Shown here: in pieces, positions 1 through 12,890 of the stretch
Layout: every line of letters begins with the position of its first letter
How positions within the stretch are numbered: the stretch's first letter is position 1
Notes under the pieces: generated by a model
The model's database searches: none
Told to the model about the DNA's origin: nothing
Seen by the model: the letters and a program-made list of their open reading frames with translations, nothing else
Position numbers and translations under genes: made by a program
Assembly: GCF_003473485.1 (NCBI RefSeq)
Contig: NC_053045.1
Location: 49,580,494 to 49,644,493 of the forward strand
From: Medicago truncatula
Taxonomy: Eukaryota; Streptophyta; Magnoliopsida; Fabales; Fabaceae
Direction of reading: 5' to 3'
Length of the DNA stretch: 64,000 nucleotides

Positions 1-13
1 TGATAAAAAATAG

Positions 14-300
14 TTTGCTGCAACGAAGAGATAATGCAGTCTATGAGTTATATGCTCATAGTGAAAATAGAGATAATTACCGTTCGCTGCAACGAAGAGA
101 GAATGCAGCCTATGAATTAAACGCTCGTAGTGATTTGATATGATTACTATTCCCTACAACGAAGAGATAATGCAGCCTATGAGTCAAGCACTCGTAGTAT
201 ATTCAAATTGAAATAGGCGTCGTCTGATGCAATGAAGCGATAATACATCCCACGTGCTATATATGCTCGTAGATACCGTTCACCACAACGAAGAGACAAT
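14..300. repeat. Degenerate tandem repeat, about five units
   Basis: The core CAACGAAGAG (or a near variant) recurs at about 21, 90, 157, 230 and 286, so units are roughly 56-73 bp. Each is followed by an AATGCAGCCTATGAG-like stretch and a GCTCGTAGT-like stretch. Units diverge and there is no open frame through them. The array may continue to the left of the window. I cannot assign it to a satellite or element family. Confidence 0.8.
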
Positions 301-1500
301 GTGGTTTATGTGAACATAAATGAGATAAATGATATGAGATATGACAAGCTTATTGTTTTCAAAAGGTGTTATTTTAACCGTTGTATTTTAGATTCAGTGT
401 TCTGAGTATGAATGACTTGAGATTCTCATTTGTATTCAAAAGTTTATTCTTTGTGGCAGATGTATATCTTGAATGGTGAGGATATAGTTTTTGTATACAT
501 CATTTTAATAATTAATTAACATTTTGGAATGTCATGAAAATATATGATACCACAAAACTCCAACAATTTATGTTTTATAAAAGTGTGTATTTTATAGAGT
601 ATTAATCTTGTCAGGCTAAATTCATGTTGATTTAGTATTAGCTTGTGCACCGATCATGACCTAAAATTAGGCCGTGACAGAATCATTTAGGCTTAAAATA
701 ATTTCACATCTTTACATCAAACAATTATTTTTGTTTGTAAGATTTCATAACTTAAACTCTCATTCATATCTTGAAGAGCCAAGGTATACGTATTATTTTG
801 AATGATCATATGTGTTTTACTCATCTTTAAGAATGGTAAAAAAACTATAAAACCAAATACTCCTAGGTGAAAATTAAAGGTATTCTTTCTATCCCACAAT
901 TCACTTTCCATCTCTTCATTTCATAGTCTTGAATATACAAATTTTCCAATCAAAATTAAGTATAGTTCTTACAAATTAATATTAATTATAGTTCATGCGG
1001 TTGCACAGAAATGAAAAGTTAAAATCAAAAGAGGACAAGGAGGGAGAGAAAAAGTAAGAGAGAGAATTTGCTCAGAAAGATGGATGGTAGGAGAGTACAC
1101 AACGATGACGAAATTTGAAAAATACAAAGGATGATAAAATCACAATGGGTGGGATACATCTATCAAAACTCCAACTCCTACTTCACTAATTTCCCACTTG
1201 TCAACAAGTTATTGTACTTGAGTTAAGAAGAACTTTCATAAAAATTTGGAGGGGTAGGAAAAGTCTTTGTTCATAGCAAGGTAGATAGATGGAGGATTAT
1301 TTTTGACTTCATGAGTTTAGGTGGTCGTTAATGTGGAGAAGTTGTAGAAGAGGTTTGAGGATATACGACTTATACTTCCAAATTGGGAGTAAGGAAGAAA
1401 TTGTGCCCCCGTGTATGTTGGGTCTTATTTTAGTACTTTACATGGCTAAGGGTGGGTAAGAGAGTTTGTTTAGGTTTTTCCTTAGTTTAACATGATGTTT
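301..1500. other. Intergenic, no gene seen
   Basis: AT-rich sequence with only short chance open frames. I see no exon-like coding, RNA gene or clear repeat end. Confidence 0.5.
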
Positions 1501-1539
1501 TATGGTCTATATGGACCTCCTGTAATTATTTTATATTTT

Positions 1540-2990
1540 TCAGGAGGGCTTTGTATTGCGAGAGTATGGTGGAGAAGGTTGCATTTTCTTCGTTGAAATG
1601 GTTTCTTGGTAAAAAAAAAACATGGGCACCCCTGCACCTCCTACGAGTGGGAAGTGGAAATCGCATTGTGCTGAAATTGTTAGTGTTGTGGGGGTGGTGG
1701 AGATGGATCTCAGTGGCCTTGGTTGACTTGTTGCCTTTCTTTTGTCGCTTGTTATATGGGTCTTCTCTGCCTTCACTTTGTTGTTGTATTAATATCCTGT
1801 AAGATGTTCGTTTTGTTAGTTTGTGTCATGCCTGTTGTGTTGCATGTTAGGTGGTATGGACATGGGAAGTTTTTTGGTGCCTTATATAGATATATAAACC
1901 GGGGTGGTACAAGTGTGCTCGTATCTCTGTCTCGTTTCTGAATCTTTCAGGTGTCAACAATTTTTATGTTGAGTCATTCCATACAGAGTGTTGCAAAGTG
2001 CCTCAAAAATGATTTTAGCAAAATTCAGGATCGTGACACGATTTGTGGACCGTGTCACGATTTGGCAGGCAGTGAACATGGTTCCTTAAAGTGTTCAATC
2101 GTGACACGATTTTGGAAAAACGTGACACGATTTTCAACTTGTTGGGCACGTTTTCAGGATAAGGTTGGTCGTACCTTGGGTCGTACGCATCAACTGTGTC
2201 ACGATTTGGGAAACCATGACACGATTTTGTCTGGATCTGAACACTATGTAAGCACTTCATGACCCATTTGTTGGGTAACAATTGTAAACACCTTAGGAGA
2301 GTGAAAATCACGAGTGTCTTGTTTATTGGTAAGATTGGGAAAATGGGTAGAAATTAGGGTTGTTCTTTGTAAACTTTTTGAAGCTAATTTCTTGTAACCC
2401 ATTTGTATCTCTTTTGGGGGTTAGATTCTAGAGTTGGGAAACAATTGTAAACACCTTAGGAGAGTGAAAATCACGAGTGTCTTGTTTATTGGTAAGATTG
2501 GGAAAATGGGTAGAAATTAGGGTTGTTCTTTGTGAACTTTTTGAAGCTAATTTCTTGTAACCCATTTGTATCTATTTGTAAGAACTCATCGATAGTGGAT
2601 TGGAGAGATCAATCTCTCCTCCAGAGTAGGTCAAGTTGGACCGAACTGAGTGAACATTTCTTGGTGTTGTTATCGTTTCTTTACTCTCTTTATCTTGTTT
2701 ATCCTTTGGTTGAATTGTGGTTTTGCTATGCACTTGATTATAGACTAGGTCTATATATCATTTGTTGTTGCTTGTGGTTTACATTTGGTTATTGGTTGCC
2801 ATTGATACTTGCTCCACACATCATAGTTTGTATTGATGTGAAATTTGAGTCTGAATTCACAACACAGAGCATTGCTATGAATTCAGTTGGGTCTCCATTA
2901 GTGGCGGTGGGATTGATACCAAAACTTATCAATTATTGGATCGATACCAAATTTTTAATTAAAATAAATAATAATAGATCCATATAAAAA
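1540..2990. mobile_element. Probable retrotransposon/LTR-derived stretch
   Basis: This block differs from its surroundings. It has six copies of a GTGACACGATTT or GTGTCACGATTT motif between about 2032 and 2230, a 163-bp tandem duplication (2280 and 2443), and open frames without recognisable domains. A short stretch near 1566-1640 reads as VEKVAFSSLKWFLGKKK, which resembles a conserved piece of plant LINE proteins and also resembles 45.12 kb. Clean LTR ends, a primer-binding site and a target duplication were not found, so the class is uncertain. Confidence 0.4.
2270..2580. repeat. Tandem duplication, period 163 bp
   Basis: The segment starting AATTGTAAACACC at 2280 recurs almost unchanged at 2443 for about 135-140 bp, through a TTGTAACCCATTTGTATCT stretch. 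Only a few substitutions separate the copies, so the duplication is fairly recent. Confidence 0.9.
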
Positions 2991-3840
2991 TAGTGATTTA
3001 ACAAAAAGATAAACTGAAACTCAATTTAGAAGCGAAACCCAAAAGTCAAAATTAAAACTAAATTTTGTATTAAAATATTTTAAAGCAGAAAATAAAAACC
3101 AAATGAAATTGTGCGTTAATCGTGTCATTTCAAACTTTCAACTAGCATTCATAAATTTCCTTGGAAAAAAACTAGCATTCATAAAATAACTATAGATGAT
3201 TTTTTTTTTTTTACAAGAAAAAATTGATTTTCTTATGCCAACATTTATCATAAAATCATGTAAGGTAAAAGTTATTCCAATCATATCATTATTTTATTAG
3301 TGGTAGAGTTGCGTTTATCGTCTCATCGAAAAACAGTTGTTTGATTGATTTCTATAAAAAAATTTACACCATACATAAGTTGTAAGCTTTAACCAAGCAA
3401 TTAAGTTTAAATGGTTAATGAACTTCACTAAAAGATAAATTATTTAGGAAGATTCGAATTTAATTTCTAAACTGAACAATCCTTGAGATTCAGATGATTG
3501 AAAATATAAAGAAAAGAAATTGGCAAGCTTCCAAAATTATCTCCTGGTTTGTTTAAACCAAAGTGTATTTTCACCTACTAGTTATAGTACTAAATTTTTT
3601 CTTTACTTAGAAAGAAAAGTACTAGTTTGACCTTAGTATGACTCTACCATAATTAGCATTCGGAAGTAGGAAGCAAAATACTAGTAGAGTAGTAGTAGTA
3701 GCAGATATGGAAATTTCAGTTACATGTAAAATACACGTACCGTTATATTCCAATGGCGGTAAAACGTAAATAAAAAACAAAACTAATCAATAAATGTAAA
3801 AGAAATGAATAAAAAATCTAAAAAAGGAAAAACGTCGTAG
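2991..3840. other. Intergenic DNA upstream of SEC16
   Basis: AT-rich spacer with poly-A/T runs and no coding signal. A TTCGAATTTAATTT stretch near 3456 may be the end of a tRNA-derived SINE, but this is weak. Confidence 0.4.
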
Positions 3841-3889
3841 TTTGAGTTTCTTTGTTTTTGGTAGCGGTGCGAAATCGAAGGCTTTCCTC

Positions 3890-4000
3890 TGTTTACTCTC
3901 TTTCATTCTCTCTCTGTTTCTGAAAATGGATCTCTAACGCATCTTCATCCATTTTTTGTTTTTTTTCCCTTCTCTCTCTCTCTCTCTCTCTGTTTTTCTG
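3890..4000 (+). promoter_or_regulatory. CT-rich leader of SEC16 with (TC)n tract
   Basis: A pyrimidine-rich run, including a (TC)n tract near 3968-3990, lies about 300 bp before the SEC16 ATG. Such runs are typical of plant core promoters and 5' leaders. A possible leader intron could use the GTAATG site at about 4056 and an AG just before the ATG. No transcript data are available to confirm this. Confidence 0.45.
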
Positions 4001-4291
4001 TTACGCGGCATAAAACGCTGCGTTTAGTTCAAACAGAAACTCTGCATTTTCCGGGTAATGCTTTTTCTATATTCATTTTCTGATTTCTGGTTATTGTACT
4101 GTGTGAAATTTACATTTTCTGGATCTTAATTGTGTATTCAACTGTGGATGATTTTGATTTGGATCTCGACGGTTAGGAATTGTCGGTGGTGAAATCAGAG
4201 ATTATTTTTACGTGTTTTTGCTTATGTTGATTTTTTGTGTTTATCGGTGAATTATTTGTGGTGTGATTGAGAAGGATTAGGGTTTATTGTA

Positions 4292-7200
4292 ATGGCTTCG
4301 AATCCTCCATTTCATGTGGAGGATCAGGATGATGAGGATTTCTTTGATAAACTTGTTGAAGATGATGTGGGAAATGTTAATGATGAAGCAAATGATTCTG
4401 ATGACGTTAAAGCGTTTTCGAATCTAAGTATCGGTGGTGATGATGCTGATGTTAATGCTTCTGCATTTGAGAATTCGAGTGGTGGAGGAAGTGGTGGGGA
4501 GGGGAAAGAGAGAAAGGAAGAGGGTGATGTGAAATTGGATGGTGGAAATGTACAAGAGGGGAGTTCGTCTGGATGTGATGGTATGATGGATCGCAGTGAT
4601 CATGGGATGGAATCGAGGAATTCGTCGGGTTCGAGTGCGGATAAGAGCAATAGAAGATCTAGTTTAGATGTTAAGGAGAAGGATTGGAATGCATTTAATG
4701 TTGATTCAAATGGAGGTGCTGGGTCTGAATCTTATTCGGATTTTTTTAGTGAATTCGGAGATCAAAATGGGAAAGGATATGATCATGATTTGAATACTGA
4801 GGTGAAACATGCTAATGAAATTCCGGGAGATCAATATGCGCAAACGTATAATCGTGATTCTAATACTGAGGTGAAACTTGGTAATGAAATTCCGAGTGAT
4901 GGAATGAATGCTTCGGTTGATTATGTGCAATATCAAGAGGGTCAAAGTTATGATGCATCTGCGAGAAATAGCACAAGTGGGGAGGATGTAAATAGCAGTC
5001 AGTATTGGGAGAGTCTTTATCCTGGCTGGAAGTATGATTACAATACCGGGCAATGGTATCAAGTGGATGAACATAACGCAACAGCCGCTACTCAAGGAAG
5101 CTCAGAAGTCAATACAGCAGAGGTCTCTTATATGCAGCAAACCGCTCAGTCAGCTGTTGCTGGAACTTTAGCTGAATCTGCCGCAACTGAAACTGTACCA
5201 AGCTGGAATCAGGTGTCACAAGGGAATAATGGGTATCCAGAACATATGATTTTTGATCCTCAGTATCCTGGTTGGTATTATGACACAATTGCTCAAGAAT
5301 GGCGTTCTTTAGAGACTTACCATTCATCTATTCAATATGCTGTTCAGGGACATGGAAATGGACATGCGTCTTCTGGCACTTTTTCGCATAATGATAACAG
5401 TTTGTATAGAGATTATGGCCAAGTCGGCTATTATGAGTCGCAGGGTGTTGGTAGCCAAGCTGCAAATAACAATTGGAGTGGTTCATATGGTATTAATCAC
5501 CAACAGGATTTGGACAGACACACAACTGACACTGCTACTAAAAGTGGGGGTAGTGCTTATGGTGGAAACCAACAGTTTGATCATTCTTTTGGTTCTAGTA
5601 ATTCTGTCAACAAAAATCAACAAAATGCTTCTAGCTCCTTTGGATCAGTTCCATTGTACAATAAAGTTAACCATGGTCATGGTTTGGTTAATGGAACTGT
5701 GGAAGTGCAACGTTTTGCCCCTAGTGGGAACTTTGGTCAACATTATAATTATTCAAATACACAGTTTGATGAACAAAAAAATATCTCAAATGATTATGCT
5801 GAAAGTCACCAGCCCTTTGGTTACTCCAATCAATCATATCAGAGTGGACATCAGCAATCTTATGCCCCTAATGTTGGAAGATCATCGGCTGGGCGTCCTC
5901 CTCATGCCTTGGTAACCTTTGGATTTGGTGGAAAACTCATTATATTGAAAGATTCTAGTCTTTCGAGCTCAACATATGGAAGTCAGGTTAATTCTTGATT
6001 CCTGTTTCAATTTTGATATATGCTTCTTTTGGTTTCTACAATGATTAACAATGTGCATATGCATATGTTTTTATCTGAAGGGTGCCGCACAAGGCTCTGT
6101 TTCTGTGTTAAACTTGATGGAAGCTGTCTCGGGAAGTATTGGTTCTTCCAGTATTGGAAATGGTGCTGGTGATTATTTTCGTGCTCTCGGCCAGCAATCT
6201 ATCCCAGGTCCATTGGTTGGTGGGAGTGTTGGAAGTAAAGAGTTGAACAAATGGATAGATGAGAGGATTGCACACTGTGGATCCCCTGATATGGATTATA
6301 AGAAAAGTGAAAGGATGAGGCTCCTTCTCTCTTTGCTTAAAATAGCTTGTCAATATTATGGAAAACTACGTTCTCCTTTTGGTACAGACACCATATTAAA
6401 AGTAAGTTATATCTATTGTTCTCCAAATCATTTTGTATTTTCTCTCTATGTGATAGTTCATTTAATTTTCCATAATCAGCAAGATTGATAGAGGTGATTT
6501 ACACTGCATTAGATCCACAGGAATATTATTATATGCTGATTTATATTGTTATCTTTTATCATTTCATATCTTGGATCTCTAGTACTCAATCTTTTTATTT
6601 TTTGTAAGTACTACTGATGTTGATGTAAATTACATATGTACCCTAGTTTCCCGGCATTTTTAAATTACATCTTTTATGGAGCAGTTTATAAAAACGTAAT
6701 TGCATTTATTGATGTGTTATTGTTATACCTCTTATTAAAGAACAATATAAGAGGAGAGTGCAAAGTTAGTTATTATGCATTTATGTTTTTATTATTAGCT
6801 GTCTCAGTTATGTGTGAGAGTTATGTTTGTTTCTCTTTTAGAATAAAGAGGGAAATACTGGAGAATTGGTTATTGGGAGGGAGAGGCCAATTTCTCTAAT
6901 TCTGTTGTAAACATTGTACATGTGTATGTTTGAATCTATGATTGAGAATCCTTCTCTAGAGATTTGAATCTATGATTAAGAGTCCTTCTCTAGAGATAGA
7001 ACAATAATATTCTGTTGCTATTCATAAATAATTACATTTGGTACCAGTGTCTATCAGTTATCTACCATCATTAACACCGGAACAATAGTTTTATTGATTT
7101 AAGGGTTCCAAAATAGGTCCTAGGATGTATTCGGACAAACTGCAAGACGAAAAGTCATTTGGTTGCTGTAACTTCATGGAGTTATTCAGGCTGATTTGTA

Positions 7201-10200
7201 AATATTTGGTTCACCTACTTTATTGATTATGATCCTCATATTGCTCCTTAATACTATTCCTCGTGGGATACTTCCAGATTGGTAACATACTGGCTTTGGA
7301 TTGTATACAGGACAATGATACTCCTGGGTCAGCAGTTGCCAAGCTTTTTGCATCTGCCAAGATGAGTGGTAAGGAGTATGGTGTACTGAGCCACTGCCTG
7401 CAAAATTTGCCTTCTGAAGCACAAATGCGGGTGTGTGTCACTCCCCCTGCCTCTCAGATTATGAATTTGTATTTTGCACCCTTACCGGTTTTTGTTTTGA
7501 GATAGGCAACGGCTTCCGAGGTACAAAATCTTCTTGTTTCTGGCAAAAAGAAGGAAGCTTTGCAATATGCACAAGAAGGTCAATTGTGGGGACCTGCACT
7601 TGTTCTTGCTTCACAGCTTGGTGAAAAGGTATGCTGTCAAATTTTTCAGTGTTGAAGACTATACTTAGTTACTGATCCTGAAATGCCTAAGTTAGACAGT
7701 CTCTTATAAGTCTTACAGTCCTTTTTCATCCTGCCTTTACTGGGGGAATGAATTTGGTACATGTTTGCACTGCAGTTTTATGTTGATACAGTGAAGCAAA
7801 TGGCACTTCGTCAACTGGTTGCAGGGTCTCCTCTGCGCACATTATGCCTTCTAATTGCGGGGCAACCAGCTGAAGTTTTCTCTTCTGACAGCTCAAATAG
7901 TGGGGACCCTAGTGCTTTTAATATGCCTCAGAATCCTGCACAGGTGATTTTAGTAGGAAAAACTAACAAGCCATGCAATGATGCAAGGGATATGCAATTT
8001 ATTCGTTTTCTTACTTTTAAGTTTCAATAATTGCAAAGGTTATGGTTTTTTATTCTACTTGGAAGCTCATTCCTTTACTGTTGCTTTACAGCTTCAGTTT
8101 GGATCTAGTGGCATGCTCGATGATTGGGAGGAGAATTTGGCTGTAATAACTTCGAACAGAACTAAAGATGACGAGCTTGTAATTATTCACCTTGGTGATT
8201 GCTTGTGGAAGGAAAGAAGTGAGGTATAGTTCTCCATCTATATTTTCTGCTTTTAAATAGTCTTTGTACATTTATATTCCCCTTCTGATTTGAGACTCAT
8301 ATTTTAGATCACTGCTGCACACATCTGCTATTTAATTGCTGAAGCAAACTTTGAGTCATACTCAGACAGTGCAAGGCTTTGTTTAATAGGAGCTGATCAC
8401 TGGAAATTTCCTCGAACTTATGCTAGTCCAGAGGCTATCCAGGTTCATTGAAATTTCTCAACCTCTTCTTCCCTTCCATATAAGTCGATTTCTCTATTGC
8501 TTGTGTATCAGTTCTTACAAAATGTAGTGTACTACACTGTTCTACTTGTTGTGAATGCCTCTCTCTGACTCTTAATTTGGCAATTTTCTGGTTCCTGGAT
8601 TCTTAATTTTCTGGGTTCAAATTTGAATCTTTCTTACTTTCTACTTTAACAGTAGATATACTTAAGAAGATGACATGTACTCCCTCGTTTCATTCCATTT
8701 TTCACAAAGAAGATTTCATTGAGTATCGAGGAATCAAAGAATTAAAGCCAAAATACCAAATCAAAGTAGATCGATTTTTTTATTCCCGAAGAAGTGCATA
8801 TTTTACCCGAATCTTCTTCCATAATGGTACAAAATAATATTCTCGTTGGAATAGGAACACCAATCACTTTCTATATAAGAAGTCGAGTAGGCGGATTGGT
8901 CCGATTAGAAAAGAAAAAAAAATCGAATTAAAAATATTTTCTGGAAATATCCATTTTTCCGGAGAGAGGGATAAGATATCCTGACACAGTTCTATCTTGA
9001 TACCACCCGGAACAGGGTTATCTTGTATATGATCCTATGTTTATCAACATATGATGTGAGATTTTTTGGTGTATTGTGTTCCGTAAGGTTTTTAAATCTC
9101 TCAATTTTATCTGATTAAATATTATGTCCAATATAATTCAGTTTTTGAAAGATGTGTATTTGGAAGCAGTCAAAACTTATCATATCCGATTGTTTGTTGG
9201 ACAGAGAACCGAGTTGTACGAATATTCGAAGGTGCTTGGGAACTCTCAGTTTATTCTGCTTCCGTTTCAGCCATATAAGCTTATATATGCATATATGCTA
9301 GCCGAAGTGGGAAAGGTTTCAGACTCGTTGAAGTAAGTTAATCGAATATTATTTTGTGATATTATGCTTTATGTAATCCGCCTTATTGTTGTTATGTGAC
9401 TTCAGGTACTGCCAAGCAGTGCTGAAATCCTTAAAAACTGGCCGCGCACCAGAAGTTGAAACATGGAAGCAAAGGCTATCATCTCTTGAGGAGAGGATTA
9501 GAACCCACCAACAGGTTCTTCCTTGTCATTATCGAGTCTTTTTTTTTGTTAGTCTCCTTATTTATCCTCTTTTAAACAATATATGTTCAGGGTGGGTATG
9601 CTGCAAATTTGGCCCCTGGCAAATTAGTTGGCAAATTGCTGAACTTTTTTGATAGTACTGCTCATCGAGTCGTTGGTGGTTTACCACCACCCGCTCCATC
9701 GTCACAAGGAAATGTCCATGGAAATGAACAAAATTATCAGTCTGGGGCACATAGAGTGTCCAATAGCCAATCAACAATGGCCATGTCTTCCTTAGTTCCA
9801 TCTGGTTCTATGGAACCCAACGGTGAGTGGACAGCTGACAATAATAGAATGACAAAATCTAATAGAAGTGTTTCAGAGCCAGACTTTGGTAGAAGCCCTC
9901 GACAGGTATGTGATTTATTAAGGCCTTAAGGGTTTAGTGTTCTTTAAAATTTTACATACTCGTGCATTTGGTTAAGTTTTAGTATATTTGATTTGTTGAG
10001 AAAATAAAATTTGGTTGATTCATGACAGGAAACCTCACATGATGCACAAGGAAAAGCGTCAGAGGGCACATCGCGCTTTTCTCGTTTTAGTTTTGGCTCA
10101 CAACTTTTGCAAAAGACAATGGGTCTAGTCTTGAAACCTCGCCCTGGAAAACAGGTATTATTAGTTCCTTTGAATTCCATGTTTTATTTCCATTTTAATT

Positions 10201-11782
10201 TCAACTGTGCCAATTCAAAGGTTCTTATGTTGTCCTATATAAAGGCTAAATTGGGTGAAAAGAACAAGTTCTATTATGATGAAAACCTAAAAAGATGGGT
10301 AGAGGAAGGTGCTGCACCTCCAGCCGAAGAAACTGCACTGCCACCACCTCCAACAACTGCAGCTTTCCAGAATGGTTTAACTGAATACAACTTGCAATCT
10401 GCATTGAAGACAGAAGGACCACCTTCGAAAGAGGGGTCTGATTTAAAAACATCAAATCCTGAACTTACTCCAGGGATCCCACCTATACCACCTGGTACAA
10501 ATCATTTCTCCGCTCGTGGCCGCGTTGGTATTCGGTCAAGGTAAGCAGTTACTTTGTAATTTTTATGAAGACCATGTTGTTGTTTGAACTTGGTAAGCGA
10601 AGTAGTTGTCAGTGTTCAAACATTGAGTAGTGGACCTTCTATAAGTTTCTTAGGAATCTTAATTTGTTAATCTTAGATTTACATGATTGGTATGAATACT
10701 TTAAAAAATGTTCCTAGAAAGCTAACATTCCTATAAATGTTTATTTAATTATGTTTTATGACAAATAATTTCCACAAGGGGGATATGAACCCAAGATTCC
10801 CATGAAGGTAGGAAACTTCACATAAAAATTCTTCCTGTAAACATTGTCTAATATTCCGAGGAATATTTTTGGTATACCAAATTCATTTTTATACATTTCT
10901 AGTTATCTTGATTATAAAGTACTGAATAAAAATACTCTGCCTGCCATACACTCCATTATAAAGCTGCAAAAATAGTTGTGCTCAAAAGTTATAACTAGCA
11001 CAGCCTTGAGAGGCATAATTTACCTTTGTCAGGACTGAGTGGAGACTAAGTCTTGTTTCTAGGCATCATAAAAGTATGCATTGTGGAAATATTGAATTAG
11101 GAAAGACCGGTACTGGCACTTACATGCAGCCAGATTACCTTCCTTGAACAAGAGGATACCTTTTTTTAGTGATAATTCATTCTATTGACTATCAAGAACA
11201 TTCAAAAAGCAGATTAAATTGACCAACTTTTATCGACTGTACAGGTACGTTGACACCTTCAACCAAGGTGGTGGAAATTCTGCAAACCTGTTTCAGTCAC
11301 CATCTGTACCATCTGCCAAACCAGTTGTTGCTGCCAATGCCAAGTTTTTTATTCCTACTCCCGCACCATCATCAAATGAGCAAACAATGGAGGCGATAGA
11401 AGAAAACAATCAGGAAGATGATTTAGCTTATGAAAATCCTTCAACATCATATAGGAATGATTGGTCATTTCAATCCCCTAAACACGCATCAGCATCGACC
11501 TGGCAAAGGTGTCCAAGTATGGGCAACTTTGCAAACCATGAAGCAGTGGTGAGTGGCAGTAACTCTCGTTCTCCTCACTCACGGCGGACAGTTTCATGGG
11601 GTGGGAGTACTGATGTTACATATAGTCCCACAAAAATGCGTGAAATTATGCCTCTGGGGGAAGCTTTGGGAATGCCACCATCGACATATATGTCTGACGA
11701 CATTTCTTCAATGCGGACATCTATGAAGAGTGGGAATTTCGGAGAAGATCTTCACGAGGTTGATCTTTCAACACATAATTAA
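4292..11782 (+). CDS. SEC16: Protein transport protein SEC16 (MAG5-like)
   Basis: Large scaffold of ER exit sites that organises COPII coat assembly on the ER surface. Thirteen exons: 4292-5986, 6081-6401, 7311-7430, 7506-7628, 7776-7943, 8092-8223, 8308-8442, 9205-9332, 9406-9514, 9591-9905, 10029-10154, 10245-10540 and 11245-11782, giving about 1,401 residues, usual for plant SEC16. Residues 1-540 are acidic, Ser/Gly/Asn-rich and probably disordered, with two YPGW-Y(D)-W repeats at about 243 and 325. The central conserved domain starts near residue 540 ([12 protein letters not shown]) and includes [18 protein letters not shown] and [17 protein letters not shown]. The helical region ends near 977. 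A Pro/Ser-rich tail with [12 protein letters not shown] and a C-terminal Sec16-type segment follow. The first ATG opens the long first exon. The stop could be moved if a further splice at the GAG-GTTGATC near 11757 is used. Intron 7 carries plastid DNA. Confidence 0.93.
6920..7060 (+). repeat. Short tandem duplication in SEC16 intron 2
   Basis: A GAATCTATGATT..CCTTCTCTAGAGAT unit occurs twice in a row (about 6931 and 6966, period near 35 bp). The surrounding 6895-7060 sequence, ending in TTTGGTACCAGTGTC, has the feel of a retrotransposon LTR remnant, but no ends are definable. Confidence 0.55.
8690..9017 (+). pseudogene. rpoC2: Nuclear plastid insertion: rpoC2 fragment
   Basis: This intronic stretch is a recognisable piece of the plastid RNA polymerase beta'' subunit gene. 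One frame reads [20 protein letters not shown]. After a one-base change in a T run (about 8775-8781) another frame reads [29 protein letters not shown] and [20 protein letters not shown], followed by an in-frame TGA (where the plastid gene should have Arg) and [11 protein letters not shown]. Order and spacing match rpoC2. It lies in the same orientation as SEC16, inside intron 7 (8443-9204), and is not translated. The frameshift and stop show it is a decaying nuclear copy, not plastid DNA. End points are approximate. Confidence 0.92.
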
Positions 11783-12890
11783 GCTGTAAATATCAAATTT
11801 TGTTCATGGTCATCAATCATCAGAGTAGTTGGGACGTCCTGCTGCATTCTGATGCCCCAAATGCCGGTGTACATCTGGTGAAGTTCATGAAGAAGGAAAA
11901 GCCATATTCCCCTGGCCGTCTTTTCGCCCCACCTCTTGTTTTGCTTAAAATGCTAAGGGAGTTGGCACTGACCACCATCTAAGGCTCAAGGTCAAGGAAT
12001 GAACTTGTGTCTTTTTAGCAAGGATATACCACGTAGCGGAGTAGTACCACTCATTTGTTCATTCTATTAAACAAGGAGACACCATGTTCCTCGAGAAAAA
12101 GAGGCCTCGACATATCAAGGACAAAAGAGTAGTATAGGGAATGTGAAATATAAGTTTTGCCCCACTTGTAATTGTTTCAGTTATGAAATGGAATTTAATT
12201 TACAAATTATAGCCCTCCTTGATTTGAAGTGATAGCTTACATATACGTTATTTTACCTATACACACAGTGTAATTTATATCTGGTTGGAAGTTATCATAA
12301 CTGCTTAATATGCTTGCTTGATTGCCAATAGAGGTTGATCCATTGGATGATACTGTTTGTGATATACCAGCCTAAGGGACTAAACAACAATCACCAAAAT
12401 TCAAACTTTTGGACTGAGATTCTACTGTGCCCTATCCCATAACACCAAGAATGCTCCCATAGGTACAATTTTCAATCATGGGTGCCCCAATGCAACGACT
12501 TTTTCAATTATGGTGGATCCATTTAAAAGGATTATTTCTCTTCTATTTTAGTTTTTCGACTCATAAAATCCAAAGCTAAATTTTTTAAATAAGAGAAATG
12601 TATCTTTATAACTTTATTTTCTATTCATTTCAAACTCACTTTATTGAAGAGAAATCAAGTTTTTTGTCATTTAAACCTAAGTGGTTTTCTGATTGAATTT
12701 AGTTATTTTAAAATTTCAGCAAATTGCAATCAAACATGTGGGACTTTAGAAGTAGTTAGGATTAAATGAACAAAATCTTTGTAGCTATATCTAATTAAAT
12801 CTTAGAAATAGTGTTATCAGTATTCACAAAAGAGCTTTTCTACCAAGAATGGACGAATCGATACATTTGAGCAAAGTTAAATTCATAAAA
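11783..12890. other. SEC16 3' UTR and spacer
   Basis: The first 400 bp (to about 12200) is relatively GC-rich and looks like 3' UTR. The rest is AT-rich spacer without coding signal before the EML pseudogene. Confidence 0.5.

Noticed and set aside
14-300. CRISPR-like array
   Set aside because: The repeats are imperfect, units vary in length, there are no unique spacers, and the genome is a plant nuclear genome.
2523-2987. 154-residue open frame as a gene
   Set aside because: It overlaps the tandem-duplicated, LTR-like repeat block, has no recognisable domain and has biased hydrophobic composition from TTT/TTG-rich repeat DNA.
4706-5915. Open frames on the minus strand and in other plus frames across SEC16 exon 1
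   Set aside because: They are shadows of the long SEC16 exon, which has clear family motifs and correct splice phases.
8443-9204. Extra SEC16 coding exon from the open stretch at 9124-9204
   Set aside because: The exon must start at 9205 ([16 protein letters not shown]) to join exon 7 in frame with the family sequence; upstream codons do not match.
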